From assembly GCA_018985235.1 (NCBI GenBank), contig JADGIG010000146.1, positions 1 through 15,617 of the forward strand: DNA of 15,617 bases. The letters run 5' to 3'. Positions within the stretch are counted from its first letter, which is position 1; each line of letters starts with the position of its first letter. This document shows, one piece after another, positions 13,786-15,617 of the stretch. Origin of the DNA: Sanchytrium tribonematis (taxonomy: Eukaryota; Sanchytriomycota; Sanchytriomycetes; Sanchytriales; Sanchytriaceae). A program made the position numbers and the translations under genes. The notes beneath the pieces were generated by a model. The model did not search any database. It saw nothing but the letters and a program-made list of their open reading frames with translations, and was not told where the DNA came from.

Positions 13786-14412
13786 ATGTCACCAAAGTTA
13801 AAATTAACTTACTTTGACATGCGTGGTAGAGCAGAATCCATCCGACTATCTCTAGAGATTGCTAATATCCCATTTGAGGACCATAGATTGAAAAGAGAAG
13901 ACTGGCCCGCATTTAAGCCAAATACGCCATTTGGACAGGTACCCATCTTGACTATTGACGACAAGACCGTATTAGCTCAATCCATGGCTATTTTAAGATA
14001 TGTTGGCAAATTGGGTAATTTGTACCCTCAAGATGCTCTTCAAGCTGCATTTGTAGATCAGATCATTCACCAAATTGCTGATATTGGTGATGGATTAGTT
14101 ACATCATTCCAAGAAAAAGATGAGGTGAAGAAAATGCAAATGAGAGAAAAATTGGCAAATGAAACATGGCCATTAAAATTCAAGGCATTAGAAGCCGTAT
14201 TGGTCAAGTTTGGAAATGGATATGCTGTAGGAAATCAAATGAGTATTGCAGATGTATTAATTTACACTTTTACTTGGTGGATCACTTCTGGTGTGTTGGA
14301 TGGTATCCCTAAAACGATTTTGGATCAATATCCTACCATCTTAAAAGTAAGATCTCAAGTACACGAACATCCTAAAGTGTCTGAATGGAATGCAAAAGTA
14401 AACAAGAAATAA
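13786..14412 (+). CDS. Sigma-like glutathione S-transferase, copy 2
   Basis: A 208-residue cytosolic GST of normal length. It conjugates glutathione to electrophiles and may have peroxidase or isomerase activity. N-terminal thioredoxin fold: catalytic Tyr9 (KLTYFDMRGRAE), PFGQVPIL with the cis-Pro at 53, and QS (65-66) for the glutathione glutamyl group in [13 protein letters not shown]-terminal helical domain: KFKALEAVL, then GNQMSIADVLIY, the N-capping box region. The start at 13786 is chosen because it equals the start of copy 3. An in-frame ATG at 13753 would add 11 residues without family support. The promoter has a heat-shock-like element, so stress control is likely. The stop TAA lies inside AATAAA. 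Confidence 0.92.
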   Translation: MSPKLKLTYFDMRGRAESIRLSLEIANIPFEDHRLKREDWPAFKPNTPFGQVPILTIDDKTVLAQSMAILRYVGKLGNLYPQDALQAAFVDQIIHQIADIGDGLVTSFQEKDEVKKMQMREKLANETWPLKFKALEAVLVKFGNGYAVGNQMSIADVLIYTFTWWITSGVLDGIPKTILDQYPTILKVRSQVHEHPKVSEWNAKVNKK

Positions 14413-14436
14413 ATTGGTTTCAAATTTCAAATTAGA

Positions 14437-14449
14437 GAATATTCTAGAC
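14437..14449 (+). promoter_or_regulatory. Heat-shock-element-like site before GST copy 3
   Basis: GAATATTCTAGAC keeps GAAnnTTCnnGA and lies 50 bp before the ATG at 14487, where the other two copies have 54 and 52. Flanking sequence differs more than the element. Confidence 0.5.
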
Positions 14450-14486
14450 GCGTCTTATTACCACATTCCACACATCTCCATAAAAC

Positions 14487-15113
14487 ATGTCCCCAAAGTT
14501 AAAATTAACTTATTTTGATATTCGTGGTAGAGCAGAGCCCATTCGACTGGCATTACAAGTTGCAAATATTCCATTTGAAGATCACAGAATCAAAAAGGAA
14601 GAATGGCCTAATTTAAAACCCAATATGCCATTTGGACAGTTACCCGTATTAACAATTGATGACAAGACAGTGTTAGCACAATCATTGGCTATTTTGAGAT
14701 ATATTGGTAAATTAGGCAATTTGTATCCACAAGATCCGTTACAAGCTGCATTCGTTGATCAAGTCATTGATCAAATTAAAGATATTGGAGATAGTTTAAA
14801 TGCAACATTTCAAGAAAAGGATGACGAAAAGAAGATGAAAATGAGAGAGACATTGGCAAATGAAACATGGCCTATGAAATTTAAAGCATTAGAAGCTGTT
14901 TTAGTAAAACATGGCAATGGATATGCAGTAGGCAATCAAATTTCAATTGCAGATATTCTACTTTACACTTTTGTATGGGCTATTACATCTGGTGTTTTAG
15001 ATGGTATCCCCAAATCTCTATTAGATGGATATCTCACCATTTTAAAAGTCAATCAACAAGTACATGATCATCCCAAAGTAGCAGAATGGAATGCCAAAGT
15101 CAATCAGAAATAA
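14487..15113 (+). CDS. Sigma-like glutathione S-transferase, copy 3
   Basis: A 208-residue protein, the same length as copy 2 and close to it over the full length. Tyr9 (KLTYFDIRGRAE), PFGQLPVL with cis-Pro53, [11 protein letters not shown] (65-75) and GNQISIADILLY are intact, so it should be an active dimeric GST. It differs from copy 2 mainly on the substrate-side helices (DIGDSLNATF against DIGDGLVTSF; FVWAITSG against FTWWITSG), so the two may differ in substrate. It is the best guide for reading the broken copy 1. The ATG is unambiguous. Its TAA merges into repeated AATAAATAAA, 17 bp from the stop of the convergent methyltransferase. Confidence 0.93.
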   Translation: MSPKLKLTYFDIRGRAEPIRLALQVANIPFEDHRIKKEEWPNLKPNMPFGQLPVLTIDDKTVLAQSLAILRYIGKLGNLYPQDPLQAAFVDQVIDQIKDIGDSLNATFQEKDDEKKMKMRETLANETWPMKFKALEAVLVKHGNGYAVGNQISIADILLYTFVWAITSGVLDGIPKSLLDGYLTILKVNQQVHDHPKVAEWNAKVNQK

Positions 15114-15136
15114 ATAAATAAATAAATGATTTATTT
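15110..15136. terminator. Shared AATAAA cluster between convergent genes
   Basis: Overlapping TAAATAAATAAATAAAT on the + strand and TTTATT (AATAAA on the - strand) cover both stop codons. The two 3' ends must overlap or nearly touch. Confidence 0.5.
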
Positions 15137-15617
15137 GCGAGTTACTAAAATATGAGCACAATTTGGTAAAATAATGGGTGTTTGATCACCTACATATTCA
15201 AATACTTTTAATTTTAATGCTTCTAAATCAGATTCACTCATTTTTGATAATGGAATAGTCAATTTTGGAGAAGTTTGTTTAAAAAATTGCCATAATGCCT
15301 CCTGATTCTTAAATACCATACTGTGCCATGATTCATAAATTTGAGTATCCTTGAATCCTGCTTGTTCTACATCTTTAATAAAATTGTCTTTAATGCCCAA
15401 ATCTACAAAATCAGATTGCAAATCACGTGGCATTTCTGAGAATATCATTTTCATTAATCCACTCATTGATTTCATAGTAGTTGTGGCCCATGAGGTTGTA
15501 ATCAAATATCCACCTGGTTTTAAGACTCTATAAGCTGATGAATACCCATTTAATCGATTATCAAATAGAAATAATCCAAACATGGAATAAATGGTGTCAA
15601 ATTCATGATCCATTAAT
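15131..15617 (-). CDS. Class I SAM-dependent methyltransferase, C-terminal part
   Basis: At least 161 residues are visible and the 5' part lies beyond the window edge; the Met at 15613 is probably internal. The segment reads FDTIYSMFGLFLF (acidic motif and post-II region of the Rossmann fold), then YRVLKPGGYLITTSWA (motif III, the VLKPGG turn typical of UbiE/type-11 methyltransferases), then a helical C-terminus ending CAHILVTRK. The SAM-binding GxG motif must be upstream and is not seen. The substrate cannot be inferred. The stop TAA is embedded in AATAAA (AAA TAA ATC). It is convergent with GST copy 3. Confidence 0.8.
   Translation of the reverse strand, partial: LMDHEFDTIYSMFGLFLFDNRLNGYSSAYRVLKPGGYLITTSWATTTMKSMSGLMKMIFSEMPRDLQSDFVDLGIKDNFIKDVEQAGFKDTQIYESWHSMVFKNQEALWQFFKQTSPKLTIPLSKMSESDLEALKLKVFEYVGDQTPIILPNCAHILVTRK

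Overview
The window looks like a piece of a nuclear genome from an AT-rich, intron-poor unicellular eukaryote. The signs are eukaryotic protein-kinase folds, many N-terminal signal peptides, AATAAA poly(A) signals at gene ends, no Shine-Dalgarno signals, and standard stop codons. A PL14-type lyase, a Cip1-like secreted protein, CCAAT boxes and heat-shock-like elements would fit an early-diverging (chytrid-like) fungus. That placement is an inference of modest strength. No intron is needed to explain any gene here, and I see no tRNA, rRNA, transposon or CRISPR array.

Left third (1-5731, mostly + strand): a cluster of rapidly decaying protein-kinase paralogues, most with a hydrophobic secretory leader. 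Two subfamilies are mixed. Type A is a full or nearly full kinase fold (909-1760; 3690-4679, carrying one in-frame stop; 4769-5731). Type B has a leader followed directly by a C-lobe-only pseudokinase (2088-2723, and a frameshifted copy at 30-786). A leftover type-A tail lies at 2724-2928. A polysaccharide-lyase-14-like gene sits on the other strand at 2959-3648.

Middle (5820-12638): a HExxH zinc-metalloprotease-like gene, then five minus-strand tandem paralogues (6859-11515). Each has a leader, a small Cys-bearing domain, a KR dibasic site, a hydrophobic segment, an ordered Cys-rich domain and a C-terminal membrane segment. This array is the most novel-looking part of the window. Four of the five share a composite promoter with a near-palindrome ATCACSGTGAT and an ATCCCTTG-like element. 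The second element also lies upstream of the kinases, which suggests common control of a set of secreted or surface proteins. A secreted Cip1-like (concanavalin-fold) protein with a long Pro/Ala linker closes this block.

Right part (13053-15617): three tandem sigma-like glutathione S-transferases. The first is a pseudogene, the other two are intact, and each has a heat-shock-element-like site 50-54 bp before its start. They converge on the 3' part of a class I SAM-dependent methyltransferase that runs off the right edge. Many genes end with the stop codon embedded inside the AATAAA poly(A) signal, so 3' regions are very compact.
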